The notes under the pieces: model-generated
The model's database searches: none
The model's input: the letters and a program-made list of their open reading frames with translations, nothing else
What the model was told of the DNA's origin: nothing
Made by a program: the position numbers and the translations under genes
NCBI RefSeq assembly: GCF_025370935.1
Contig: NC_133477.1
Span: forward strand, 20,589,408 to 20,653,407
DNA from: Choristoneura fumiferana
Taxonomy: Eukaryota > Arthropoda > Insecta > Lepidoptera > Tortricidae
Direction: 5' to 3'
DNA length: 64,000 bases
Shown here: positions 25,147 to 36,809 of the stretch, in pieces
How positions within the stretch are numbered: the first letter of the stretch is position 1
Layout: each line of letters begins with the position of its first letter

Positions 25147-28100
25147 TCATTTAGTGTCAGGTCTTCCACACTCCATACTGCTTTCAGATGTCACTGTATC
25201 TAAAAAAAAAAAACGAATAATTGTTAGTGCTTTAATGTAACGCCATAAGTTCTGGTTTATTAATATCAACCACTTTGTTACCAAATTATTGAAAATAGCA
25301 TTACCCGCATGTATTTCGTTCAATTCCTCTTCAATTGGTTTCATAGGGAGTGATGGAGGTGATCGATACTTTTTGTTTTTGGTAATTTTTCTTTTGTCTG
25401 ACGAAGATGACGCCGTCTGCCTAGGTTTTTCCACAGCAAATGCTTCCTTCAAGTTAGCTAACAACCAAAAATAGTACATTATTGCAGAGGCCGGGAAAGT
25501 AGGGATTGTCGGCCAAGTAGATAAAGGGATACGAGGCTGGCAATCTCTTTTCACGCTTAGGTATTTAATGCTTTTCTCAAACATTGTCGGGAAATTAAAC
25601 ATCAAAATTCCGTCTGCCGCGGCTATGCAATTTTCCGGGATAAAAACTATCCTATGCCCTTTCCAGGATCTCAAACTATCTCCATACCAAATTTCATCTA
25701 ATTCGGTTCAGCGGTTTATAACAGTATTTAAACTTCGCGGTTTATTTTTTCGAAGTAATGCGAATATTTCCGAGCATGTTTGAGAAAAAAAAACATTTTC
25801 TTACCTTAAGAACACATTATTAACGGCACCAGTAATGTGCACATGCATGTACAATTAAGATCACTAGAATAACATAAATAAATAAAAAATATTTTTCATC
25901 ACACTTGCTCGTAACCAGTGTCGTAACATGCAGGCTACCTTGGTTGCAGCCCCCCAAATAAAACCCACGACCTTAATGTGCTTTTCATGAAACCCGTGGT
26001 CGGTAAATGAAATGAATCATTGCCCGTACTAATTTTCATGTCATGAAGCCCAAGGTCGGTAAATGAGTTTTTTCCTGCATGATGTGCTGCTGCTCCGTGC
26101 GCGCGCTGCTCACGCACGCCATGCACATGCTGCAGAGCGCTGCCAAGAGTGCAGCTAGCGGTTTCGGCAATTTTTAAAATTAGTTTTTCTTTTACAAATA
26201 TACAATTTTACTCGCAAATGTGATGAAAAACATTGTATGTCGCACGGGCGGTACTAGAATTACGAACATCGACTCATACTCTCGTTCGTTATTCCTTATT
26301 TACCGCCCTTAAGACAATGTACCTACTATAAAAAAGATCACTAAAAATATGTTGCAATCAAACCAAATTATCAAGGTTACATATCAGAACACCTACCTAA
26401 AATTGTTAATTAACACATGCATTATGAATCACAATTTATGATGTGCCTTCTCCTTAACCACTAGATAAATAAGAGTAAAGTAAAGTAACCTAATCATAAA
26501 AAAAACATTTTTATACTAGCTTTTTTTGCTTATTGTACTTTCTGTTGACTGTACTTGCGTTGTCATCCAATCTACATATCTATACCAAGTTTGAAGTTGT
26601 TGCCATTAACCGTTGAAGAGTTCCGTGATGCGGAGACAATCCTGGCCGGACCACCAGGATGTCACTGCCAGATTATTGTATTGTCACCAGATTTACATAT
26701 GTATGCTAAATTTCAAGTCAATCCGATTACTGGAAGTGGGTCAAATTAAGCTTCCAAGATTCCACACCCAGACAACATATGTACATATAGTCGAGTTCAG
26801 ATATTTTTGATAAAATTTTTGCTTACAAGTTTATGAACTCGGCTGTATGTACATTACAAGTTATATAAAAGCTTTTAAAAAAACAATTTCAGTTTGGAAA
26901 CCTGCTACAGTCAAGTTACCTTATTAGCATAATACAGTGTGCCTTCTAAAAACCCATAAAATAAATAAATACCCAACATCAATTTTTAAAAATCACTTAC
27001 TTCGGAAAACAGCAGCATATATTAACTGTAGCATAAAACGGTGAGTGACTGCACGTTTTGGAGCTGAAAAGAAACAAAAGATTTTGTGATTCACACTAAT
27101 TTTCCTTGAATTTATTGATATTACATTTTATTTTGTAGTGAATTACATGTAAATTCATGTAGTCTCATACTTACAATGTCCTATTATGCGAATGTCAATA
27201 AGTTATCCAATCAGCTTCTGGTGGTGTTGTTGGTGTTGTTGATTTATGGCTTTACTCTAAAAAAAATTTTATTTGCCCAAAGACATGTCTTTTTGTCTTC
27301 ATTTAACCAGTTTCTTGGACAGACGCTTACATATTCATTATTCTCATATGAGAATATAATAACAGAATACGGCTTCTGAAAACAACATAAAAGATTCAAT
27401 TTCCGAACAATTTAGTTCATACTCATCCATATTAATTATAAATGGTTTGACCACATCATCAATTAAGACATCTAACTGCATCATTCTGTCTTCTATTTTA
27501 ATCACATGATCAAACTACCTGTTACCTTCTGCAGTTATTTATTGTCAATATTTCTATGTGCATATCAAAAATATTTATAAATAGTATATAGCTACGCAAA
27601 TTATGAGATTAATAGTATCCAAATGTTGTTAAAACCTGAAGTATTAGCACTGTAGGTAATATGAACTTCTCTACTACAAAACAGTTTTAACCAAATATCT
27701 GTGTAGGTGAAATGAATATTGAGATGAAATTATTTATTTATGTGGTTGCATTTAATTTTAACTTTACAATATTTTGATTCCACTGGTGCCACTGTTGATG
27801 CTCATGGCAGCCAACATGTTAATAACCGCAGCAGTTTCATAAAATAACTACTTTCATACACACCTAAGGCCGGCAACGCGTCTGATATCCTGATGGTGCT
27901 GCGGATGTCTATGGGCGACGGTAATCAATTAACATCAGGTGAACTGTCCGCTCGTTTGTCCCCTCCTATTTATTACATAAAAAAACCTGAATTTACTTAA
28001 TTGAAGTACTTAGGTTAAAAATAAATTAAAAATAAAAGCTTGTATCAACACAAGAGTGAGACGCAAACTAGGTAATATGATTTCCTTACACAACCTAGCG

Positions 28101-28625
28101 AAATATAATTTTTGAACTTCAGCCATTTTGTTAGTATTTCGTCACTTTTTTTTTCTGTGACTTGTTTATTCAGAACTACTAAAACTTAGATAAATGATTG
28201 GTCTCGCGCGCCAATCACATTCTTACCTCAAAATGAACTTTTGTTTTGCTAAAACAGCTATTTTATCGTCATTTATCGTAAAAAAGCAATCCCTGTAGTT
28301 TTATATGCTATCTCGAGGTGCTTTTAAAATAGCAGTTATAGTGAAAAAGGTGCATTTTGAGTTTAGAATGTTTAATTCAAATTAGACTGAACTTGCCGGT
28401 ACATGATTGATCGATACAACTAAAACACCAAAATAAAACATGCTTATAAAATAAACAACAGAACATAACTGTAGCATGGGAATATATGATCTATTGTCAA
28501 ATCTATAGCTTGCATGTTCAAAATACTATTTTCAATTCAACTAGGCAGGCACAAAGCCATGTCGATGTCGTTAGTAATAAGCATTTAGTAATAATTTAAC
28601 TTACATCTTTTTCTGGTTTCTCCAT
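25147..28625 (-). CDS. Five-exon gene, N-terminus resembling DUF4806-type insect proteins
   Basis: Exons on the minus strand: 28605-28625 (ATG, 7 codons, GTAAGT donor), 27175-27375, 27001-27063, 25305-25457 and 25147-25199 (TGA). The junction phases fit: 0, then 1, 1, 1. Exon 2 encodes KPYSVIIFSYENNEYVSVCP followed by RNWLNEDKKTCLWANK, the pattern (hydrophobic strand, P-x-x-W-L, C-x-W) I associate with the N-terminus of DUF4806-type insect proteins. It later has PPEADWITY and DIRIIGH, the latter one frame over. Exon 2 is 201 bases where 3n+1 is needed and shows about two slips, so it is either a decaying copy or contains consensus errors. Exon 4 has a basic KRKITKNKK patch, a possible nuclear signal. 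The C-terminal domain is absent. Family placement is from memory of the pattern, not a search. Confidence 0.6.
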
Positions 28626-28757
28626 TATTTTGATCTTCTTTTCATAACACTTCTTTATTGTAAAAATATTAGGCAGGCGTACGCCACACGCACGCACGCA
28701 AACACGCCACACGGTCGGTAAACAAATCAAAATGGCTGCTGGCTGGCTTGGCCTGCA

Positions 28758-28882
28758 GGGCTACTCCGAAACTCGAAACTCGAAGTTCGTGTCGTGCGGT
28801 CCCTCTGACACTTACACTGTTTGATACGAGAGCGAGAGGGACCGCACGACACGAACTTCGAGTTACGAGTTTCGTAGTAGCC
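28758..28882. mobile_element. Palindromic MITE family 3 (CTACTACGAAACTCG)
   Basis: Left arm 'gggctactccgaaactcg' and right arm 'cgagtttcgtagtagcc' enclose mirrored 'gaagttcgtgtcgtgcggtc' sequence. Other copies are at 30458-30590, 38846-38971 and 44988-45085. This one lies just upstream of the first exon of the DUF4806-like gene. Confidence 0.85.
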
Positions 28883-28920
28883 TTGCTGGGCTCGGCGGGC
28901 GACGACGCACGCGGACGCGA

Positions 28921-29070
28921 GTGACACTCTTTCCCGGCCCGGATAACACCGACATGGAAATACCGGCCCTGTTTTTTGTGTTTACGCCCTTAGAAACTGA
29001 CAGGAGCTTCTATGGGCGTGTACACGAAAAACAGGGTCGGTATTTCCAACCCGGTAATATCCGGGCCGGG
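28921..29070. mobile_element. Palindromic MITE family 4 (GTGACACTCTTTCCCGGCC)
   Basis: Left arm GTGACACTCTTTCCCGGCCC and mirrored inner sequence 'ggaaataccggccctg'. The right arm has lost its last dozen bases. A complete copy is at 63441-63602 and a fragment at 55182-55236. Confidence 0.82.
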
Positions 29071-30456
29071 AGTATATATAGAAGTAGGTAGCGAGTCGGA
29101 ATGAAAACTGTTAAAGTGCGTTACATTACAGAGAAATTTTGATAAAGAAATGTACAGCGGTTAGTAATTTAGTTGCAAGATTAGAAACGGATTTATGGAT
29201 GGAGTTAGTTGATAGCGAGCGGGCACGAGAGTTGATAGTTGCGAGCAGACAGTGAGAGCAGCGTGCGTTCCGCGCGGACGAGGACTCGGCAACTGGCGGC
29301 GCGCGGCCTCGGCGTGAGCGTGAGCGCCGGCACCTCTCCGCCCTTCCTTCATTCCCCCCCGCAGGCAATAGTGCGGGGCGTAGCTTGGTAGTCTTGCATA
29401 GTGCTGTGCCACAAAAGTATCACCCGGCGACGCGACGCCCCCGGTTTTGCCAACTTGCCAGATCGAATTCGAATTCGAAATTCGGAGATATTAGGTACGT
29501 CCAAAAAACAATCGATCGATCGAGAAAAAAACCATTAGACTAGAGATGCTCATTTAGTACTCAATTAATTAACTCTAACAGATTACGAGTACAAAAAAAC
29601 TGACTTATGTTTTGTTAGTTTACAGAGTTATTTCCATGTTCCCGTATCGGACTATAAAGCCGGACACTGTTCAGGATTTTTAATCTCTTTTATCTCTTGT
29701 CCGGCCGCGGGCTGGCCAAATTTGACTGACTGCGTCCGGCCCGCCCGTACGGCTTTTGTTAGGCTTTTAAAACCTGATCAACCTACAATATCGACACGTA
29801 GAAATCAATAACGGGTTAGAAACTTTAATTTGGTATGATTATAATGTTAGCTCTTATAGCACAACCAATAAAAAAAGTTTGAAAACCGTTAATTTGTAGT
29901 TAGGTAACTACATCACAAAAAAATACTTTTTGCGATTATAAACTTATTTGTACTTGATTGATATACTAACTGCGACCTATGGTGGTGATGCATCAGGACA
30001 ACAGTTTTCCAACGGTAAAGTTAAGTTTGTCCTTCAGTACAGTTTAACTATTACTTTTCGTTAGAGCAATGGTAATAAAAAAAAATGGTAAAAATTGTAC
30101 GGAACCCTCGGTGCTCGAGTCCAACTCGCACTTGACTGTTTTTTAATAAGGTGCATTGGGGTATATATATATATATATATTGGATCACAGAATAAATCAA
30201 AATTACACACGGTGCTGCTCGCCAGTTCTGTTAGCTCGAACTTGGCTTGACAGGCTGTGTCTAGATATATTAAGTAAGTACTTAATAGTTTTTGGATTTT
30301 ATTACAATACGTATTATATAATTAAAATCACGCGTACGTGGATGACCGACCGACAGCACGCGCACACAGCTGTTTGTGTGACACGAGTGTCGCGCCACGC
30401 TCGCTATAGATTGAGTAGGTACCTACCTACATTGTATGTATAATATAGATCAGGGG
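29071..30456. other. Intergenic DNA with a GC-rich patch and an AT microsatellite
   Basis: 29220-29440 is unusually GC-rich, with overlapping arginine-rich open frames, but no splice sites, start context or family resemblance supports a gene. 30161-30181 is an (AT)n tract. About 30090-30145 is a scrap of the 'acggaaccctcggtgctcga' repeat. Confidence 0.45.
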
Positions 30457-30457
30457 C

Positions 30458-30590
30458 GCTACTCCGAAATTCGAAAATCGAAGTTCGTATCGTATCGTCC
30501 CTCTCACTCTCGTGTCAAATCATATTAGCGTGAGCGGAACGGCACGAAATGAAGTTCGAATTATGCACTTCGTAGTTAGTAGGGTCTCTG
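30458..30590. mobile_element. Palindromic MITE family 3, diverged copy
   Basis: 'ctactccgaaattcgaaa' on the left and 'ttcgaattatgcacttcgta' on the right, with mirrored 'cgtatcgtccctctcac' inner sequence. Confidence 0.65.
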
Positions 30591-30606
30591 GGATGTTATG
30601 AAGCTC

Positions 30607-31054
30607 CGTATCCGTAACCGAAACTATCGGATATCCGAAATAAAAAACTATCCGTAGCCGTAACCGAATCCGATAAGTATAAAAGTTTCTGATAGTTTCG
30701 GATAGGGGCGGAGTCAAAATGCGACATGTTGTGACAGGTTTTTTTTTGCCCTGCCGAGCCGACAGAACAGCCGGCGACTTCTGCATCTATTGTATATTAA
30801 CTAATACAATAAAATTAAAGTCAAGTCATCTACATTCCTATTAGAAAGCAAACTCTTTATTGTGCAAAATACAATAAAAATACAAAATTATACGAGTACT
30901 TAGGTGTTTAAGCCTTATAGTTTGTAGGTACCTATAGGTCTTATTTGTTTTTTTTTGTAATTTTTTATTGTATTCTATTTATTCCTATTTGTATTTTACT
31001 TTTACTTCCTTAAAAATACAATATCCGTAACCGAAACCGAAACTAACGGTTAAT
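30607..31054. repeat. Degenerate TATCCGTAACCGAAAC word repeats
   Basis: 'tatccgtaaccgaaac' and its inverted form 'gatagtttcggata' recur at 30607-30709 and again at 31021-31050, with an 'aaactctttattgtgcaaaa' tail repeat between them. It is a non-coding element of the word-repeat type. Confidence 0.5.
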
Positions 31055-31281
31055 CTATAATAATTTAACATCCAGCGCCGCGCTTCGCGCCTACAAAGCC
31101 GCGAAAAATTGCGAATACCTACGTAGCTACCGCTTGTCTTTAAGAAATTATTATAGATTTCGTCATTATTATACGCACTAAAACCGAAGTCTTAAAGATT
31201 GTAACGTACTCCTCTCCGCCGCCTCTCTATAGATTGTACCTACCTAGAGATTATAGATTGCAAACACAAATGGTATAGGTA

Positions 31282-31385
31282 GATTCATTCACGATGACGC
31301 GTGCCGTGGTTCTTATTACAATGTCATTAATGTCTAATTTTGACAAAAATCATGCGTCCTCGTGGATGGCACTAGGTATAGATAG
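31282..31385. repeat. Dispersed repeat shared with 61801-61906
   Basis: Both copies share 'gtgccgtggttcttattaca' and end near 'aggtatag'. No function is visible. Confidence 0.6.
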
Positions 31386-31437
31386 ATATACTTTTAAACA
31401 CGCTCTTATTAGCTTCACCTGTTGTAACTTGTTACTA

Positions 31438-32453
31438 GGGACCAACCGCCGATCATATCGTGTCCTTGGTCGGGTTAATTTAAAAATGGACGGACAGTGT
31501 AGGAATCGGTTGACCCGACCGATATTTGGTTGATGTCAATGGCCTTGGGGTCGCGCGCGAGCGCATCCCTCGCGACAGGCCTTGGGCTGTGTCCGTGGTT
31601 AGGGTTGCCAACTATACTGTTAAAAACAGTAATAAACTGTTTTTCACTATTAAAATACTTTTTACTGTTGAACTAAAGCATGCAAAATACTGTTTTCAGC
31701 ATCACACTAAGTCAGTGCCGCATAGTTACAATAGCGGTGTTTCAGAACGTATCTGTTAATTTATCTTAGTTTTAGTTTTGATTCTGACGAGATTTATGAG
31801 GCTTTTAAAAATGATACTAAATTGATAACTTGTGCGAGAAGTACCCATATATTTATCCTTAAAACATTAAAAGAAGAAAATACTGTCCATTTTTTAACCG
31901 ACTTCAAAAAAGGAGGAGGTTCTATGTTCCAATGTTTGTATTTTTATAAGCATTTATTTAGTTTTAGTTTCACCTGTCCCGTTGTGTCTGTCTGTAGTCA
32001 AATCTTGCAAGTTAAATTCGAAGAACTTCCAGTAGTCGGATTGACTTCAAATTTGGCATACTTATGTAAATCACGTGACAATACAATAATTTAGTAGTGG
32101 CATCCTGGTAGTCCAGCCAGGATCGTCTCCGCAGGATGGAACTCTTCAACGGTTAATAGCATCGACTTGAAATTTGGTAGGTATGCAATTATAATGTAGT
32201 TTGAGTGACAATGCAAGTACAGTCAACAAAAAGTACAGACAGTCAGCAAAAAAAAGCTTGTTTTAAAAATGAAATTTTTATGGTTAAGTTATTCTAAAAT
32301 ACTGTTTATTTCTCTTCTCAGACCTACAATTACTACTATACTATTACTTGTAAAAAAAAGTTGGCAACCCTATCCGTGGTACCACCGACCGTGTAGAACG
32401 AATGCAAAAATTGGTTGACCCGACCAAGGACGCGATGGTCGGCGGTTGGTCCC
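31438..32453. mobile_element. 1-kb element with GGGACCAACCGCCGATC inverted ends
   Basis: GGGACCAACCGCCGA at the left is mirrored by TCGGCGGTTGGTCCC at the right, with the inner 'ccttggtcgggt' mirrored by 'acccgaccaagg'. Inside is the 'ccgacttcaaaaaaggagga' repeat and a copy of the 'gcatcgacttgaaatttggt' repeat, so it is composite. No transposase. Confidence 0.72.
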
Positions 32454-33659
32454 GACCGTGTAGAAGGAGTTTAACTACCTAAGTACATTACTTTGTAATA
32501 GTTTGTAATATAACTAACTACATGTAGGTACTAGGTATTGTAATCAAATCTTGCAAGTAAATTTTAACCTACTTCTAATACGGTATTTGACTATTTTGTA
32601 TATATTTTAAGTATAAATTAAAACTACACAATGCCTGTTATCGAATAGAGAAAAAAATATTAAGCTATACCTTAACAAATAACAAAGTTATAAAGCTTTG
32701 AAATTCAAGATTAGACAGAGAAAGACATACTGGCATGTGACGTCACACGCCAGTAGCGCCATACTTATTGCATAGAGGAAAGCGTTTGAGAAGGACAGGT
32801 ATATTGATTTTTCAAAAAAACACTATAAATCCAATTTTCAACCGATATAAGTTCTCTTCGCTAAACACTGTATATACATCTATATTTTCATAATAATATT
32901 AAAGATACCTACTTATGGCAAATTCAGGAGTTGTCAAATACCGTATTGTCGTATCGATTTGAAACTTTGCAGTTATGCGTAGTTCTGATGACAACGCAAT
33001 AATATGGTACCATCGAGCTGATCTGATGATGGAGCCAGGAGCTGGATAGTGGAACTCTTCAACGGCTACTTACTAGTACTTACTAAACCTTCGACTTTGG
33101 GCTCATTAGATTCTTTTTTTGACAAGTCCCATGCCGCTTAGGTAGGTAGGTACGTTACGCTTAGTAACGAGGGTTTAATGATAGAGCCAGGAGCTGGATA
33201 GTGGAACTCTTAAGTTTTAAGGCTAACAAGTTAAAATAAAATATGTAGGTAAGTACCTACGTAGATTTCATTTGTAACAACCTCGATTGGTTGTACGCAG
33301 CGCACCTCATCGTTGCTCTGTCTAGACGGCCGAGTTTAGTGACTATGTTCTTTGACTTTGACCTAGGTACATACAATAGCAATTGTATCTATACAATACT
33401 TTTGTCCTGCTTTTTGTTCCCGAAATCGCCAACCAGTTACTTACGAAAAAGTTTAGAAGTACATTTCATGTATATGTAGAATTTTCAACCTTATTCATTG
33501 TTGAGTAGGTTTAAAATGGCCTTAGAGAAAAATAGCGTATTCAACCTTTCTGTTCAGTATGTCAAGACCTGAGTGTCGGGTGGTTGTAAAATGTTTTTTT
33601 TAAAACAGGTTTTAAAAAAAAAAGGTTTTTTAAAACAGGTTGTGAAATGATTTTTTTAA
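32454..33659. other. Intergenic DNA, repeats only
   Basis: About 32930-33060 belongs to the same dispersed family as 31970-32230. No exon is supported. Confidence 0.4.
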
Positions 33660-35487
33660 AACAGGTAAGTATTTAAAACGTTGCTGTATGATTGCGGTTG
33701 TAAGTTTCAAAATATTAAACGAGCAATGTTACAACAATATTACACAAGTAACTTATAGGTACATTAATCACGCTACTTTTCTGTAACAATGCACAAGTCA
33801 TGCATGTCTGAAAAAATAAAAAATCAAGCTGCGGTAGCTTACGTGGAAGTTTTTTTGACAACGTACATTAAACGCCAGAATTTAACGTTGCAGGAACATC
33901 ATCGTTATAATGTTTTTAAATGTTTCAATTTAAAGCTTAGGGCAACTTAACATGAATAATGTAACAAAACTAACTTTGCAGCAAAGTTGCATATGTAAAT
34001 TTCACTAACCATTTGGCGGTAGGTTACTGTAACTTTTAAATATAACATTATATTTCAAAGGTTGCTGCATGATTGCGGTTGGAACTTTCAAAATATTTAA
34101 CATGCAAAGTTACAACAATATTGCGCAAGTAACTTATAGGTACATTTGTCACGCTACATTGCAAAAACATTGCTCAAGTAATGTTCGAAAACGTTACAAT
34201 TTTAAGTTGTGGTAGCTTACGTGGAAGTTTTTTTGGCACCGTACATTAAACGCCAGAATTTAGCGTTGCAGGAACATCATCGTTGTAACGTTTTAAAAGG
34301 TTGCAATTTAAAGCTTAGGGCAACTTAACATGAATAATGTAACAAAACTAACTTTGCAGCAAAGTTGCATATGTAAATTTCACTAACCATTTGGCGGTAG
34401 GTTACTGTAACTTTTAAATATAACATTATATTTCAAAGGTTGCTGCATGATTGCGGTTGGAACTTTCAAAATATTTAACATGCAAAGTTACAACAATATT
34501 GCGCAAGTAACTTATAGGTACATTTGTCACGCTACATTGCAAAAACATTGCTCAAGTAATGTTCGAAAACGTTACAATTTTAAGTTATGATAGCTTACGT
34601 GGAAGTTTTTTTGGCACCGTACATTAAACGCCAGAGTTTCGCGTTGCAGGAACATCATCGTTGTAACGTTTTAAAAGGTTGCAATTTAAAGCTTAGGGCA
34701 ACTTAACATGAATAATGTAACAAAACTAACTTTGCAGCAAAGTTGCATATGTAAATTTAACTAACCATTTGGCGGTAGGTTACTGTAACTTTTAAATATA
34801 ACATTATATTTCAAAGGTTGCTGCATGATTGCGGTTGGAACTTTCAAAATATTTAACATGCAAAGTTACAACAATATTGCGCAAGTAACTTATAGGTACA
34901 TTTGTCACGCTACTTTGCAAAAACATTGCTCAAGTAATGTTCAAAAACGTTACAATTTTAAGTTGTGGTAGCTTACTTGGAAGTTTCCTTGGCAACGTTG
35001 ATTTAACGACAGAATTGTAAGCTGCAGGAACTTTACCGTTGTAACGTTTAAAATGTTTCATTTTAAAGCTTTAGACAACTTAACAGAAGTAATGTAGTAA
35101 AACTAACCTTGTAGCAAAGTTGCACATATATATTAAGGTAACTATGATGTGAAACGTTACAAAAACGTTTCTATTATAACGTTACGCTTGAAACATTGCA
35201 GTAAGATTGCGTTTGCAACTTTCAAATTGTTAAGCATGCAAAGTTACAATAACGTTATAAAAATAACTTACAGTAAGTTTGATATGGCACTTTTAGGCAA
35301 CATTTATTTTGTAACGTTTTATTTGCAAGGTTGCTGCAAGATGCGGCAACATTGCATATGTGGCATTCAAACTCCTTGATAATGTATGTTTTGGCAACTT
35401 TCTGGCAAGGTTCGTTGGCAACGTTGATATTGTGAGCTAGATCAACATTGCAGCGATGTTTCGGTAAGGTTTGTGCTTAGTGGGAAT
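33660..35487. repeat. Word-repeat arm with 378-bp tandem array
   Basis: 'ggtagcttac' and the sequence after it recur at 33833, 34211, 34589 and 34967, a constant spacing of 378. Units are nearly identical except the last. Vocabulary ('gttgcaa', 'aacgttaca', 'gtaactt') is shared with 21174-23030. The right edge ends 'gtgcttagtggg', the inverse of CCCACTAAGCAC, close to the CCCACTGAGCA end at 21174. Confidence 0.85.
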
Positions 35488-35719
35488 ACTAAATAAATAA
35501 TCCCATATTATAGACATAAAGAAATACGACATCAAATATAAACAATGCTCAAAGTGAAAAACATCGTTTATGCGATACGAACGAAAACAGACAGACATAC
35601 ATACCAAAATTAGGTACGGTCAGCAACACAGAATAGCGAATGAACCAACGACAACGACAACAAATATTAGCATAAAACACCCGAGGAAAAGTTCAGGAGA
35701 TACAATGAAAACGGACAAA

Positions 35720-36628
35720 CACACATACAAATATTAGGTACGGTGACAACATATCCCAAATATCTGAGCAATTCACATTTTTTTAATTTTACAGTTAGCC
35801 CAGCTTCCTTGAGCCTATCACGAACTACGTAGCAACCGCAGATGACTATCAAAGTCACGTGATACCAAGATCAGATCATCAATGTACCCAAACACGAAAT
35901 CCTCTGACTCTGTATTCAAAGTTAACAATCATGTCCGTCAACCTCTGCATCTCGGACGCAGCGTTCGTCAAACAAAAAGGCATTCGAACTAACTCAAACA
36001 AACCACGTTGGGGCACAATAAAAGCGGTCTTTTCACAACTAGACTTATCAGCGAGAGGAATCTGCCAAAAGCGCTTCTAAAATCAAGTGAGGTCATTATA
36101 CTTAGCACCGGGTAAATTGTCGAGAATATCCTGAATTCGAGGTAAAGGATACGAATCCCGAACTGTAACGTTGTTGAGTTTCCTACTGTCCACACAGAAA
36201 CGTACTGAACCATCTTTTTTTGTGACCATGACAACCGAGCTAGCCCAAGGTGACCGTGAAGGAAGAATAACACCCATTTCCAACATCTTATCGATCCTTT
36301 CATTGAGGATCTTTAGCTTTACCGGAGACAGTGGGTAATAGCGTTGCCGGATAGGTGGACCAGTAGTTTCAATTTTGTGAGAAAGCCAGAGTAGTATAAT
36401 ATTTGGGCATTCTGCCCACATATCATTTGATCGGGCGAGATTACGCCCTCTCTCACTTGTTGTGATCCAGATGCCCAATACTGATAAAGTGCTCTTTAGC
36501 ACGGGCGAGCAGGAAATAGGTACGGCGAATATTTGAAGGTAAAAGGTTGTGGCACCAACTAGCGGCACTTCAACACAACGACTCCACAAAGGCACTGGTA
36601 ATATAGCACAAAAACCAAGACTGATCAC
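35720..36628 (-). pseudogene. Ty3/gypsy-type reverse transcriptase relic
   Basis: Read on the minus strand this carries the order of a Ty3/gypsy polymerase: the entry block (RQRYYPLSP), a lid with SPWASSVVMVTKKDG, the FCVDSRKLNN segment, PLPRIQDIL, the catalytic YIDD inside FGYIDDLILVS near 35880, and the downstream LKKCELLRYLGYVV. The first part is open (36083-36628); the rest is split over other frames with stops. Gag, protease, RNase H, integrase and LTRs are not seen, so it is an old fragment. Confidence 0.85.
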
Positions 36629-36638
36629 TGGATATTAT

Positions 36639-36798
36639 TCATCATGTCAGCCGAAAGACGTCCACTGCTGGACATAGGCCTCCCCCAAGGCTCTCCACTC
36701 AGACCGGTCTTGTGCTTTCCGCATCTACCGCGATCCCGCGATCATAACCAAGTCGTCGCTCCATCTTGTTGGAGGCCTACCGACAGCTCGTCTCCCAG
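36639..36798 (-). mobile_element. 5'-truncated RTE-type LINE tail with target duplication
   Basis: 160 bp matching the 3' end of the RTE-like family also at 52793-53029 and 55828-56110. Read on the minus strand it encodes the end of the reverse transcriptase reading frame (a WTSFG end before the tail). CTGGATATTAT flanks it exactly at 36628-36638 and 36799-36809, so it inserted at the edge of the gypsy relic. Confidence 0.87.
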
Positions 36799-36809
36799 CT
36801 GGATATTAT

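Noticed and set aside
29126..29412. Overlapping arginine-rich open frames in a GC-rich patch
   Set aside because: Composition alone keeps these frames open; there are no splice sites, no start context and no family resemblance.
31822..32094. 90-codon plus-strand open frame
   Set aside because: It lies inside a composite repeat element and contains the dispersed 'ccgacttcaaaaaaggagga' repeat.
35720..36628. Active retrovirus-like element
   Set aside because: Only a frame-broken reverse transcriptase fragment is present; no LTRs, integrase or envelope region is visible nearby.
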